The notes beneath the pieces were generated by a model that was not told where the DNA came from, did not search any database, and saw only the letters and a program-made list of their open reading frames with translations. Positions 23,711-32,230 of a stretch of 64,000 nt of DNA are shown piece by piece; position 1 is the first letter of the stretch; every line of letters starts with the position of its first letter. This DNA comes from Alphaproteobacteria bacterium (GTDB lineage Bacteria > Pseudomonadota > Alphaproteobacteria > Thalassobaculales > Thalassobaculaceae): contig JABMNR010000017.1 of NCBI GenBank assembly GCA_013203465.1, positions 1-64,000 on the forward strand. Direction: 5' to 3'. The position numbers were made by a program, and so were the translations under genes.

Positions 23711-25269
23711 AGCGGATCGGCGTCGATGTCGGCGGCACCAATACCGACGCGGTTCTGGTCGACGGCGCCGACGTCCTGGGTGCGGTCAAGACGGCGACCA
23801 CCGAGGACGTGACGAGCGGCGTCCGCACCGCGCTGCGCGAGCTGGCAGCGCAGGTCGGTGACGCGATCACGGGTGTTGGGGCGGTGATGATCGGCACTAC
23901 CCACTTCGTCAACGCCGTGGTCCAGCGCCGTCATCTCAACAGGGCGGCCGCGCTCCGGATCTGCCTGCCGTCGTGCGCCAGCCTGCCGCCGATGGTCGAC
24001 TGGCCACAGGATCTTGCGGCTCTGGTCGACGGTGGCAAATATCTGGTCCAGGGCGGTCACGAGTACGATGGCCGCCCGCTGATGCCACTGGACGAGGTGG
24101 CGGTCGCCGAGGCCGCCCGCCAGATGCGCACCGATGGCGTCCGATCGGCGGCGGTCACCTCCGTGTTCTCGCCACTGACCGCCGAATTCGAGGAGCGCGC
24201 GGCCGGCATTCTTCGTGCCGAGCACCCGGACATCCAGGTCACGCTGTCCAGTACGTTGGGGCGGATCGGGTTGCTGGAGCGCGAAAACGTAACAATTCTG
24301 AACGCCTGCCTCGCCGACCTCGCCAACCGTACGGTGAAGGCTTTCGAGGAAGCGATCGCCGAGAGTGGCATCGACGCCCCGTTGTACATCACGCAGAACG
24401 ATGGGACGGTGGCGAGCGCCGCGATCGCGCGCGAGCAGCCGGTCTTCAGCTTCGCTTCCGGTCCGACCAACAGCATGCGCGGTGCCGCCTTCCTGTCCGG
24501 AATCGACGACGCGATGGTGTTGGATGTCGGCGGTACCACCAGCGACGTCGGATGCCTGCGCGCCGGGTTTCCGCGCGAGGCCAACAACGTCGTTCAGGTC
24601 GGCGGCGTCAGGACCCTGTTCCGTATGCCCGATCTGATGTCGATCGGGCTCGGCGGCGGCACCATCGTCCAGGCCGAACCGTTCACCGTCGGCCCGGTCA
24701 GCGTTGGACACCGGCTGACCCAGGACGCGTTGGTGTTTGGTGGCGATACCTTAACCTTGACCGACATCGCGGTGGCTGCCGGCCTTGCCGATATTGGCGA
24801 CCGTAGCCGGGTGGCGACGCTCTCCGGTAGTTTGGTCAATCGCACTGTCATGGACATTCACCGGCGCCTGTTCGAAACCGTCGACCGAATGAAAACCGAT
24901 GCCAGTGAGGTTCCGTTGTTGGCGGTTGGTGGCGGGGCCATGTTGGCGCCGGAGCGCATGGACGGAATATCCGAGGTGGTGCGGGTTGAACACCACGCGG
25001 TCGCCAACGCAGTCGGCGCCGCGATCGCGCAGGTCAGCGGCGAGGTCGATCACGTGTTCCGCGATATGGACCGGGACGAGCTGCTGCGGGTGGCGGAGGA
25101 TATGGCACGTGCGAAGGCGGTGTCCGCTGGGGCCGACCCGTCAACGCTTAAGGTCGTCGACATGGAGGATCTGCCGCTTGCCTATCTGCCGGGCCGCTCG
25201 GTGCGTGCGCGGGTGAGGGTGGTCGGCGACATCGGTGAAACTCAACCTGGAGGGATCACGCATGGCTAA
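23707..25269 (+). CDS. Hydantoinase/oxoprolinase family protein, HyuA-like
   Basis: The 520-residue protein has the actin-like ATPase fold of the hydantoinase A/5-oxoprolinase family: Val-Asp-Val-Gly-Gly-Thr-Asn-Thr-Asp-Ala near residue 6, Leu-Asp-Val-Gly-Gly-Thr-Thr-Ser-Asp-Val in the middle, and Gly-Leu-Gly-Gly-Gly-Thr-Ile. It is shorter than the roughly 690-residue HyuA of HyuAB pairs and lacks a HyuB partner. DUF917 overlaps it upstream (4 bases) and AroM overlaps it downstream (8 bases). It probably phosphorylates or opens a cyclic amide with ATP. Confidence 0.88.
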   Translation: MKRIGVDVGGTNTDAVLVDGADVLGAVKTATTEDVTSGVRTALRELAAQVGDAITGVGAVMIGTTHFVNAVVQRRHLNRAAALRICLPSCASLPPMVDWPQDLAALVDGGKYLVQGGHEYDGRPLMPLDEVAVAEAARQMRTDGVRSAAVTSVFSPLTAEFEERAAGILRAEHPDIQVTLSSTLGRIGLLERENVTILNACLADLANRTVKAFEEAIAESGIDAPLYITQNDGTVASAAIAREQPVFSFASGPTNSMRGAAFLSGIDDAMVLDVGGTTSDVGCLRAGFPREANNVVQVGGVRTLFRMPDLMSIGLGGGTIVQAEPFTVGPVSVGHRLTQDALVFGGDTLTLTDIAVAAGLADIGDRSRVATLSGSLVNRTVMDIHRRLFETVDRMKTDASEVPLLAVGGGAMLAPERMDGISEVVRVEHHAVANAVGAAIAQVSGEVDHVFRDMDRDELLRVAEDMARAKAVSAGADPSTLKVVDMEDLPLAYLPGRSVRARVRVVGDIGETQPGGITHG

Positions 25270-25936
25270 CCCGAAGATTGGCGCCCTGGTCGTTGGCCAG
25301 AGCCCGAGGCCGGAGATCGAGGCGGAGATTCACGCGTTGGCTGGCGGGTCCATCGATCTCGACCTGCGCGGCGCCCTCGATGGGTTGAGCCGTCAGGAGA
25401 TCGACGCGCTGACACCGGAGAGCGCGGCCGACACATTGTTCACCCGCCTGCCGAACGGGGACGGGGTGCGGATCAGCAAGCGCCGGGTGGTGGAGCACGG
25501 CACCGCGAAGCTCGAAGCACTTGCCGCCGCCGGCTACGACGTCACCTTGGTGATGTGCACCGGCGATTTCCCCGACTGGATGGGCCGGTTCCGGGTGATA
25601 TTTCCGTCCCGAACCATGAACGCCATGGTCAAAGCCTGCCTTCCGGAAGGCAAGCTCGGCGTGTTCACGCCGCTTGCCGAACAATGCCCGAAGAGCGAGG
25701 CGCGCTGGCGCGCCGCCGGTTACGACGCCAAGGTGGTCGCGTTGTCACCGAACGCCGGCGAGGACGAAATCCGCGAGGCGGCTGCCACGCTGCGCGATCA
25801 TCGTTCCGAACTGCTGGTGCTCGACTGTATGAGCTATACCCGAACCACCAAGAAAATCGCGCGCGAGGTCGCGGGTGCACCGGCCATCTTGGCGGTGTCG
25901 ACCGCGGTGCGGACAGTGCTCGAATTAGCGACCTGA
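25262..25936 (+). CDS. AroM family protein, candidate racemase-fold enzyme
   Basis: The 224-residue AroM-family protein has the N-terminal Val-Val-Gly-Gln-Ser-Pro-Arg-Pro-Glu block. Two cysteines fall where the two halves of an Asp/Glu-racemase-like site would be: Cys99 in Val-Met-Cys-Thr-Gly-Asp and Cys189 in Leu-Asp-Cys-Met-Ser-Tyr-Thr. No activity is established for AroM to my knowledge; a racemase or isomerase role on a hydantoin-derived acid is inference from the fold and context. A GGAGGG site precedes the ATG at 25262, which overlaps the HyuA-like gene. It is last in the three-gene operon. Confidence 0.85.
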   Translation: MANPKIGALVVGQSPRPEIEAEIHALAGGSIDLDLRGALDGLSRQEIDALTPESAADTLFTRLPNGDGVRISKRRVVEHGTAKLEALAAAGYDVTLVMCTGDFPDWMGRFRVIFPSRTMNAMVKACLPEGKLGVFTPLAEQCPKSEARWRAAGYDAKVVALSPNAGEDEIREAAATLRDHRSELLVLDCMSYTRTTKKIAREVAGAPAILAVSTAVRTVLELAT

Positions 25937-25961
25937 GGGGGGCGAGAACCGGCGCCTCTAC

Positions 25962-28900
25962 TCAATCGTCCGCGTCCACCATCGGCCGTTGCGCACCATC
26001 CTTGCCGCGTAGCCGGTCGCTCGCCGCCCGATCGATGGACCCGTCGGCTGCTATCTCGCAGAGATAGTCGCGGCGGGCACCCTCCGGCGTTACGTATCCC
26101 CCATCCAGGTCGCGTTGCACCTCGTCATAGCTCCGGGTCGTCGGGTCGCCAAAACCGGAGCCACCGGAGATCCGGAGTTCGGCGTATTCTCCCGTGGTGG
26201 AGAGCGTCGACAGGGCGCCAACCCCGACGTCGCGGGCTTCGCCATCGAACGGACCGACACGGCCACTCGCCCGTGTCCCGGCCTTGCCACCGAACAGCCC
26301 TGGTATTTGCTTCAGCACGCCGTTGGGATAAATGCCGACCTGACACGGCTTGCCGTCGTTCTCCAGCTTGCGTGCCGAGATCACCTGACCGAGGCCGCCG
26401 CGCTTGCGTCCGGCGCCGCCGCTGTCGGCGATTAGCGCCTTCTCGATGACGAGTGCCGGCACCCGGGTCTCGAACAGTTCGACAGAGGTATTGGCCGCAC
26501 TGGTTGGATAAAGCAGCGCCGACTGGCCGTCGCCATGGGTCGAGCCGCCCTGGCCACCGCCTTGGAACAGATGGTCGCTGTAGAAGATTCCATCCGGGCC
26601 GACGCCATAGAACAGCGCGCTCGATGGCAGACCGGTAAAAGCTTGCACCTTGTCCGGTGCTGCATCGGCAAGAGCGCCGAAGACGTTAGGCGCGATATAC
26701 CAGCCGGTGCGGGTCCGCATGTTCACCGACAACGGCCGGTCGCAGTTGAGAATACTGTGTTCCGGCGCGCTCACCGCCATCGGCCGATAGCATCCCGCGT
26801 TACCCGGTACCTCCGGCGAGAAGATGCACTTCAGCGGGTAGGTGGCGTGCGCCTTGGTATAGGTCAGCGTGCAATTGCTGCCGCCACGGTCCATCTGCGG
26901 CGGTGCCCCGTCGAAGGAAACCTCGACCTGATCACCTTGGATGGAGACCTGGATCGGGTAGAGCATGCTGCTGTCGATGCCGTCGGCTTCGACCTGATGC
27001 TCGTAGATGCCGTCCGGCAACGCCCTGATGGCATCGCGCATGACGCTCTCGGCACGGTTCTGCACAACCGCGGCCAGGGCCTTTAGGTCATGCATTCCGT
27101 ACTCTTCCATGAATTCGCCGATCCGCTCGGCGCCGGTCATCCCGGCGGCGACAAGCGCATGCACGTCGCCGAGCACCTGGTCCGGCCGACGCACGTTCTT
27201 ACGCAGCAAGGTGAACAGGTCTTCGTTCGGTTGGCCGGCACGGAACAGCTTCATCGGGGGGATTTGGAAGCCTTCATCGTAGATTTCGCGGGCATTCAGG
27301 CTGTCCTTGGTGCCGCCGATATCGGAGACGTGTCCAACCACGCCGACGAAGGATACCACCCGGCTGTTCCGGAATACCGGGACGGCGACGGCGATGTCGA
27401 ACAGATGGCCGGCGCACAGCCATGGATCGTTGGTGACCAGAACGTCGCCGGGTACCAGTGTCTCCGGCGGAAACCGCTCGATCATGGCATTCATGGCGAC
27501 CGGAAGGGTCAGGTTGAACACCGGCATGGCGCGCGGCGAATGGACAATCTGCTTGCCCTCGGCATCGAGGATTTCACAGGCGAAATCTTGTGCTTCCCCG
27601 ATGATCAGTGAGAACGCCGTGCGGATGACCGTGTGCCAGCACTCCTCGGCGATGTTGATCATCCGGCTCCACATGATTTCGAGCCCGATCGGGTCGGCCT
27701 CGATCCGCGCGATTGCGTCGGCAAGTGATGTGTCGGCGCCAACCACAACCCGCTGCGCGGTGGTCTCGGCCAGGATCAGACGCAGATTCAGCTCGTCATC
27801 CACTGTCACGCCGCAGGCATCCGGCACGATGGTCGTTGCCTCGCGCTCCTCGATGATGGCGGGGCCTTGAATTTCGGTTCCTGGTGCCAGGGCATAGCGG
27901 TCATAGACCGGAACCTCGGCAACGACGCCGCGCTCGGGCACCCAGGCCGACCGGTGCCCCTTGAGGGCCGGGCCCACATCACCGCCGCTGGCGAGCCGGG
28001 TCGAAAGATGGACGCTTGGGCCGGCGCAGACTACATGCCAGTTGAGAACCTCGATTTCGGCGCCGTCATAGAGGTGGGTATAGCGGCGCTGGTACTCGGC
28101 GCTGAAGGCGTCGATTACACCCGGCAGGTTGGTGGCCGACAGAGATGTGTCAGGTAGAGGCACCGAGATCTCGTGCATCTGGCCTCGCAACCGCATATCA
28201 GCCTTGCGCTGGATGGTAATGCCGCTTTCGGCTCCGGCCTCGGCCAGCCGGGCTCGGCCCTCGGCTTCCATCTCGGTGAGCATTGTGTCGACCGCATCGA
28301 AGTTCGGCTCGGCGATCCGCATCGGGTATGAGCGTGCCAACTCGTAGCTGATTGGGGCGGCGAGGAAGCCCAGCGCCGAGGCGGCGCCGGAGGCCGCCGG
28401 CACCACGACCTCGCGAATTCCAAGTTTGCGGGCAACCCGCGCGGCATGCAGCGGACCGGCGCCGCCCATCGCCACCATCGCGTAGCGGCGCGGGTCGCGG
28501 CCTTTCTCGACGATGTGCACGCGGGCGGCACCCGCCATGTTCTCGCTCACCAGATCGTAAATACCCCAAGCCGCCTCCAGGGCCGACAGGCCAAGTCGGT
28601 CAGCGAGAGCGGTCATCGCCCGTTCGGCGGCCACGCTGTCCAAGGTCATCCGGCCGCCGAGGAAGTAGCCGGGATCGAGATAACCGAGCAGCAGGTTGGC
28701 GTCGGTCACCGTCGCTTCGGTGCCGCCTTGACCGTAGCAGGCAGGGCCAGGATCGGCGCCGGCGCTGTTGGGGCCGACCTTCAACAGGCCAAGCTCGTCA
28801 ACCCGGGCGATCGAGCCGCCGCCGGCCCCGATCTCGATCATATCGATCACCGGCGCGAACACCGGCAGGCCGCTGCCCTTCTTGAAGCGATGAACCCGGG

Positions 28901-29849
28901 CGGCTTCCAACATCGGGGCTATGTCCGGCTCGCCATTTTGGATCAGCGATGCCTTGGCGGTGGTCCCACCCATGTCGAAGGATAGGATGTCACTCTTGCC
29001 GATCGACCGCCCGATCAAGCTGGTTGCCTGGGCGCCGCCGGCCGGCCCGGATTCCAGGAACCGGATCGGCAGTTCGGCCGCCGTCTCGGGCGCGGTCAAA
29101 CCGCCGGAGGACTGCATCAGATGGAACCGGCCGGCGAAGCCGCGCTCGCGCAACACCTCGTCGAGTTTGCGCACATAGGCCGACATCAGCGGCTGGATAT
29201 AGGCGTTGGCCGCGGTGGTCGAGCTGCGCTCGTACTCCTTGATCTGGGGATGTACGTCGCTTGAGATCGAGACCGTCAAGTTCGGGAACTCGGCGCGGAC
29301 AAGATCACGGACGGCGCGCTCATGCGCCGGGCTTTTGTAAGCGTGCAGAAAGCACACGGCCAGCGCCTCGATGCCATCGGCGCACAGGTCCCTAATCTCT
29401 TCTCGGACTTGGTCCAAGTTGATCGGTTGCAGCACCTTGCCATCATGACTGACGCGTTCGTCAATCTCGCGACGCTGACGGCGCGCGGCCAGCGGCGCCG
29501 GGAAGGTCAGGAACAGATCGTGGATATCGTAACGCTGCTCGGTCCCCATCTCCAGAATATCGCGGAACCCGCGGGTCGTGAGAAAGCCGAGCTTGGCGCC
29601 GTTGCGTTCGATGATCGCGTTGGTGGCGAGCGTGGTGCCATGCACGACATGCCCGACCTCGGAAAGGTTCACACCGGCGGCATCCAGTAGCTCGACCATG
29701 CCTTGGAGTGCACCGATCGACGGATCATGCGCGGTGGTCAGGCATTTGTGCAGATGCAACCGGTGCTCCACACTATCCACGAGAACAAAGTCAGTGAAGG
29801 TGCCACCGATATCGAAACCGAGCCTGTAGCGTGCCATTTCCAACGTCAT
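25962..29849 (-). CDS. Fused hydantoinase A-B, 5-oxoprolinase-like
   Basis: The 1295-residue single chain contains a HyuA part (about residues 1-700; Asp-Ile-Gly-Gly-Thr-Phe-Thr-Asp near the N-terminus, Phe-Asp-Met-Gly-Gly-Thr-Thr-Ala-Lys, Glu-Ile-Gly-Ala-Gly-Gly-Gly-Ser-Ile) and a HyuB part (about 720-1290; Thr-Asn-Asp-Pro-Trp, Gly-His-Val-Ser-Asp-Ile-Gly-Gly, Gly-Gly-Gln-Gly-Gly). Size and order match fused 5-oxoprolinases, which open 5-oxoproline with ATP; relatives open N-methylhydantoin or caprolactam. The ATG at 29849 follows GAGG and was preferred over the in-frame TTG at 29873. It converges on the AroM gene with a 25-base gap. Confidence 0.92.
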   Translation of the reverse strand: MTLEMARYRLGFDIGGTFTDFVLVDSVEHRLHLHKCLTTAHDPSIGALQGMVELLDAAGVNLSEVGHVVHGTTLATNAIIERNGAKLGFLTTRGFRDILEMGTEQRYDIHDLFLTFPAPLAARRQRREIDERVSHDGKVLQPINLDQVREEIRDLCADGIEALAVCFLHAYKSPAHERAVRDLVRAEFPNLTVSISSDVHPQIKEYERSSTTAANAYIQPLMSAYVRKLDEVLRERGFAGRFHLMQSSGGLTAPETAAELPIRFLESGPAGGAQATSLIGRSIGKSDILSFDMGGTTAKASLIQNGEPDIAPMLEAARVHRFKKGSGLPVFAPVIDMIEIGAGGGSIARVDELGLLKVGPNSAGADPGPACYGQGGTEATVTDANLLLGYLDPGYFLGGRMTLDSVAAERAMTALADRLGLSALEAAWGIYDLVSENMAGAARVHIVEKGRDPRRYAMVAMGGAGPLHAARVARKLGIREVVVPAASGAASALGFLAAPISYELARSYPMRIAEPNFDAVDTMLTEMEAEGRARLAEAGAESGITIQRKADMRLRGQMHEISVPLPDTSLSATNLPGVIDAFSAEYQRRYTHLYDGAEIEVLNWHVVCAGPSVHLSTRLASGGDVGPALKGHRSAWVPERGVVAEVPVYDRYALAPGTEIQGPAIIEEREATTIVPDACGVTVDDELNLRLILAETTAQRVVVGADTSLADAIARIEADPIGLEIMWSRMINIAEECWHTVIRTAFSLIIGEAQDFACEILDAEGKQIVHSPRAMPVFNLTLPVAMNAMIERFPPETLVPGDVLVTNDPWLCAGHLFDIAVAVPVFRNSRVVSFVGVVGHVSDIGGTKDSLNAREIYDEGFQIPPMKLFRAGQPNEDLFTLLRKNVRRPDQVLGDVHALVAAGMTGAERIGEFMEEYGMHDLKALAAVVQNRAESVMRDAIRALPDGIYEHQVEADGIDSSMLYPIQVSIQGDQVEVSFDGAPPQMDRGGSNCTLTYTKAHATYPLKCIFSPEVPGNAGCYRPMAVSAPEHSILNCDRPLSVNMRTRTGWYIAPNVFGALADAAPDKVQAFTGLPSSALFYGVGPDGIFYSDHLFQGGGQGGSTHGDGQSALLYPTSAANTSVELFETRVPALVIEKALIADSGGAGRKRGGLGQVISARKLENDGKPCQVGIYPNGVLKQIPGLFGGKAGTRASGRVGPFDGEARDVGVGALSTLSTTGEYAELRISGGSGFGDPTTRSYDEVQRDLDGGYVTPEGARRDYLCEIAADGSIDRAASDRLRGKDGAQRPMVDADD

Positions 29850-30139
29850 GATTACCTCGTCCATCGGACACAAAACCGCGTTAGGCTAGCATTATGGTGA
29901 ATGGCTCGAGCAAGCGCCATGGCCGTGACGGTATGGACGCGGCGACCTCGGCTAAATTCCTGATTTTGGGTATTTCCACGATGTCCGTATTCAAACAGTC
30001 ACCTGTCGTGTGGTGTCCGTTCCAAAGACTTCGCGAACACAAGAGATTGTGCAACGCTAAGACGTTGAGTGATTTTGGTTCTTGAGAGCATACAGCCGCA
30101 CCGGGATGTTCCGCCACTGTTCAGCTTGAGGATGAAGCC
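29850..30139. other. Divergent intergenic region, HyuA-HyuB versus DUF3830 operon
   Basis: This 290-base gap holds no convincing gene. On the plus strand TTGAGT followed after 18 bases by CATACA, ending about 40 bases before the DUF3830 start, is the best promoter-like pair. The sequence is visibly more AT-rich than its flanks, which fits a shared promoter region. No strong dyad was found. Confidence 0.4.
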
Positions 30140-30553
30140 GTGTCCAATCTTCGTATCACTATAGGACCGTATGAGTTCGATGCCCGTTTCGAGCGGGAAA
30201 AGGCGCCCAAAACATGCGCCGCGTTTGAGGCGGCCATGCCATTTGTAAGCAAGGTCGTGCATGTGCGGTGGAGCGGGGAAGCGGTTTGGATTCCGCTCGG
30301 CGACCGGGACTTCGGCGTCGACTACGAGAACCACACCAGCTATCCAGCGCCGGGGCAGTTCATCCTCTATCCGGGTGGCATCAGCGAGACCGAGATTCTG
30401 CTCGCCTATGGCGGTGTGCACTTCGCCAGCAAGATGGGCCAGTTGGCCGGCAATCATTTCATTACGCTGACGTCCGGGCTTGAGCTTCTGTCCGAACTTG
30501 GACCGGCGACGTTGTGGAAAGGCGCGCACGACATTCGGTTTGAGGCGGTCTGA
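30140..30553 (+). CDS. DUF3830 family protein, cyclophilin-like fold
   Basis: The 137-residue protein matches DUF3830, a cyclophilin-like small-barrel family. Marks are Ala-Pro-Lys-Thr-Cys-Ala-Ala-Phe near residue 21, Val-Arg-Trp-Ser-Gly-Glu-Ala-Val-Trp near 42, and Phe-Ile-Leu-Tyr-Pro-Gly near 74. It has no signal peptide and is probably cytoplasmic. The function of the family is unknown; members recur beside amidohydrolases and racemases, as here. The GTG at 30140 follows GAGG in the leader. It heads a three-gene plus-strand operon with a racemase-fold protein and an allantoinase-like deacetylase. Confidence 0.8.
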   Translation: MSNLRITIGPYEFDARFEREKAPKTCAAFEAAMPFVSKVVHVRWSGEAVWIPLGDRDFGVDYENHTSYPAPGQFILYPGGISETEILLAYGGVHFASKMGQLAGNHFITLTSGLELLSELGPATLWKGAHDIRFEAV

Positions 30554-30625
30554 TAGGCGGGATGCGCTCGCCGCGCGCATGATTAATGCACTCCTGAACC
30601 TCACACCCCTGAACCTCCGAGGCGA

Positions 30626-31306
30626 ATGGTGATGGATGTCGCGACTGGCGGACGGCGGATTTGTCTCCTCAACCCAAACAGCACGGCGGCGGCGACCGAC
30701 CGGATGGCGGCGATCGCGCGTGCCACTCTTGGGTCGGACTGGACGGTCGAGACGAGCACAACGCCGGATTCCCCGGCGATCATTGTCGACGAGCACGGCT
30801 TGCGCCGAGCGACGGCGGCGGTGGTCGCGTTGTTTGAAGACGGTCTCGACCCGCTCGACGGGGTCATCGTCTCCGCCTTCCTCGATCCGGGCGTTACGGA
30901 GCTGAAAGCGTTGCTTGCGGTTCCCGTCGTCGGCATCGCCGGCGCCGCGATGGCCGAGGCGGCTCGTCATGGGCGGTTCGCCATTGCCTCGACCACCCCC
31001 GACCTTGATGCGGCGATCGGCCGTTTGGTCGCATACTATGGGTACTCGGAGCAATTAGCCGGAATTCACACCACCAAGGGTGATCCTCATGAGGTTATGG
31101 GCGATCCGGTTCGGCTTGAGGCAGCCCTCGAGACGTTGGTGCGTGAGGTGCTGGCTCAAAATGACGTGTCAGCCATCGTGATCGGCGGCGGCCCTTTGGC
31201 CGATGCCGCCCGCGCGCTCGCGGCGCGTTCGCCGGTGCCGATTATCGAGCCGGTTCCCGCCGCGGCACGAGCCCTGGCGCGCCTGTTGGCAGGGGAGGAA
31301 ACCTGA
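30626..31306 (+). CDS. Asp/Glu/hydantoin racemase superfamily protein lacking both cysteines
   Basis: The 226-residue protein opens with the hydantoin-racemase hallmark Leu-Leu-Asn-Pro-Asn-Ser-Thr. It keeps Asp-Pro-Gly after the first active-site strand and Pro-Val-Val-Gly-Ile downstream. The two catalytic cysteines of the family (in Ala-Cys-Phe-x-Asp-Pro-Gly and Leu-Gly-Cys-Ala-Gly) are replaced by Ala84 (Ser-Ala-Phe-Leu-Asp-Pro) and Gly188 (Ile-Gly-Gly-Gly-Pro). A cysteine two-base racemase reaction is therefore unlikely; a decarboxylase, isomerase or binding role is possible. It lies 3 bases before the allantoinase-like gene, so coupling is likely. The ATG at 30632 is an alternative start. 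Confidence 0.82.
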   Translation: MVMDVATGGRRICLLNPNSTAAATDRMAAIARATLGSDWTVETSTTPDSPAIIVDEHGLRRATAAVVALFEDGLDPLDGVIVSAFLDPGVTELKALLAVPVVGIAGAAMAEAARHGRFAIASTTPDLDAAIGRLVAYYGYSEQLAGIHTTKGDPHEVMGDPVRLEAALETLVREVLAQNDVSAIVIGGGPLADAARALAARSPVPIIEPVPAAARALARLLAGEET

Positions 31307-31308
31307 CT

Positions 31309-32220
31309 ATGTCCACGCGCGATTTGCTTGGGTATGGCGACCGCCGACCCGACCCCCAGTGGCCGGACAACGCACGGTTGGCGGTGTCGATCGTCGTCAA
31401 TGTCGAGGAAGGGGCCGAGCTGTCGGTCAGTCTCGGTGATGAGCGTAACGAGTCGGTCTACGATATCGTCGAGGAGGTCACGGGCGCGCCGGACCCGTGC
31501 AAGGACACTCATTTCGACTACGGCACCCGGTCGGGGTATTGGCGGGTGATGGAGCTGCTCGATCGGTTCGGGGTCAAGGCCTACATGAATTGCTGCGCCC
31601 GCGCCTTGACCTTGTCGCCCTGGTTGGCCCGGGACGCGGCGGCAAGGGGGCACGAGATCGGTTGCCACTCCTACCGGTGGGAGCGTCATGCCGGCATGGA
31701 GGAGGCGCATGAGCGGGCGATCATCGCGCGTTGCGTGGCCGAGATCCGCGAGGCCGCCGGTGTCCGGCCGGTCGGTTGGCACACTCGCTCCGCTCCCAGC
31801 CCGAACACCCGCCGTCTGTTGGTGGAGGAGGGCGGGTTTCTTTACGATTCCGACGCCTATAACGACGATTTGCCCTTTGTCGTCGACGTCGCCGGTCGTC
31901 CGCACGTGGTGTTGCCGTATTCCTTCGACACCAACGACATGCGGTTCCAACGCAACGGCGGTTTCGTGCACGCCGACGACTTCGCCCGGTATTGCATTGA
32001 TGCGATCGATTGGCTCTGGGAGGAGGGGGCGACGAGCCCCAAGATGATGACCATCGGTCTGCACCTGCGGATCATCGGACGGCCGGGCCGGATCGCCGGG
32101 CTGGAGCGGGTGCTGGTCCATATCCGGGAACGTGGAGGTATTTGGGTCGCCCGCCGCGACGCCATCGCGCACCACTGGCGTGATCTCGTCGGGCTGCCGC
32201 GCTGGCGCGACGGTGCGTGA
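31309..32220 (+). CDS. Polysaccharide deacetylase family protein, PuuE allantoinase-like
   Basis: The 303-residue NodB-fold hydrolase belongs to the PuuE class. It has the family sequence Val-Asn-Val-Glu-Glu-Gly-Ala-Glu near residue 28, Arg-Ser-Gly-Tyr-Trp-Arg near 72, and Glu-Ile-Gly-Cys-His-Ser-Tyr-Arg-Trp-Glu around 115-124, where the histidine sits. PuuE hydrolyses allantoin; relatives act on other ureido rings or on sugar amides. Length fits PuuE (about 300). Its place after a hydantoin-racemase-fold gene supports ring-opening of a ureide. It ends 10 bases from the convergent amidohydrolase. Confidence 0.85.
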   Translation: MSTRDLLGYGDRRPDPQWPDNARLAVSIVVNVEEGAELSVSLGDERNESVYDIVEEVTGAPDPCKDTHFDYGTRSGYWRVMELLDRFGVKAYMNCCARALTLSPWLARDAAARGHEIGCHSYRWERHAGMEEAHERAIIARCVAEIREAAGVRPVGWHTRSAPSPNTRRLLVEEGGFLYDSDAYNDDLPFVVDVAGRPHVVLPYSFDTNDMRFQRNGGFVHADDFARYCIDAIDWLWEEGATSPKMMTIGLHLRIIGRPGRIAGLERVLVHIRERGGIWVARRDAIAHHWRDLVGLPRWRDGA

Positions 32221-32230
32221 GTAACGGCGG

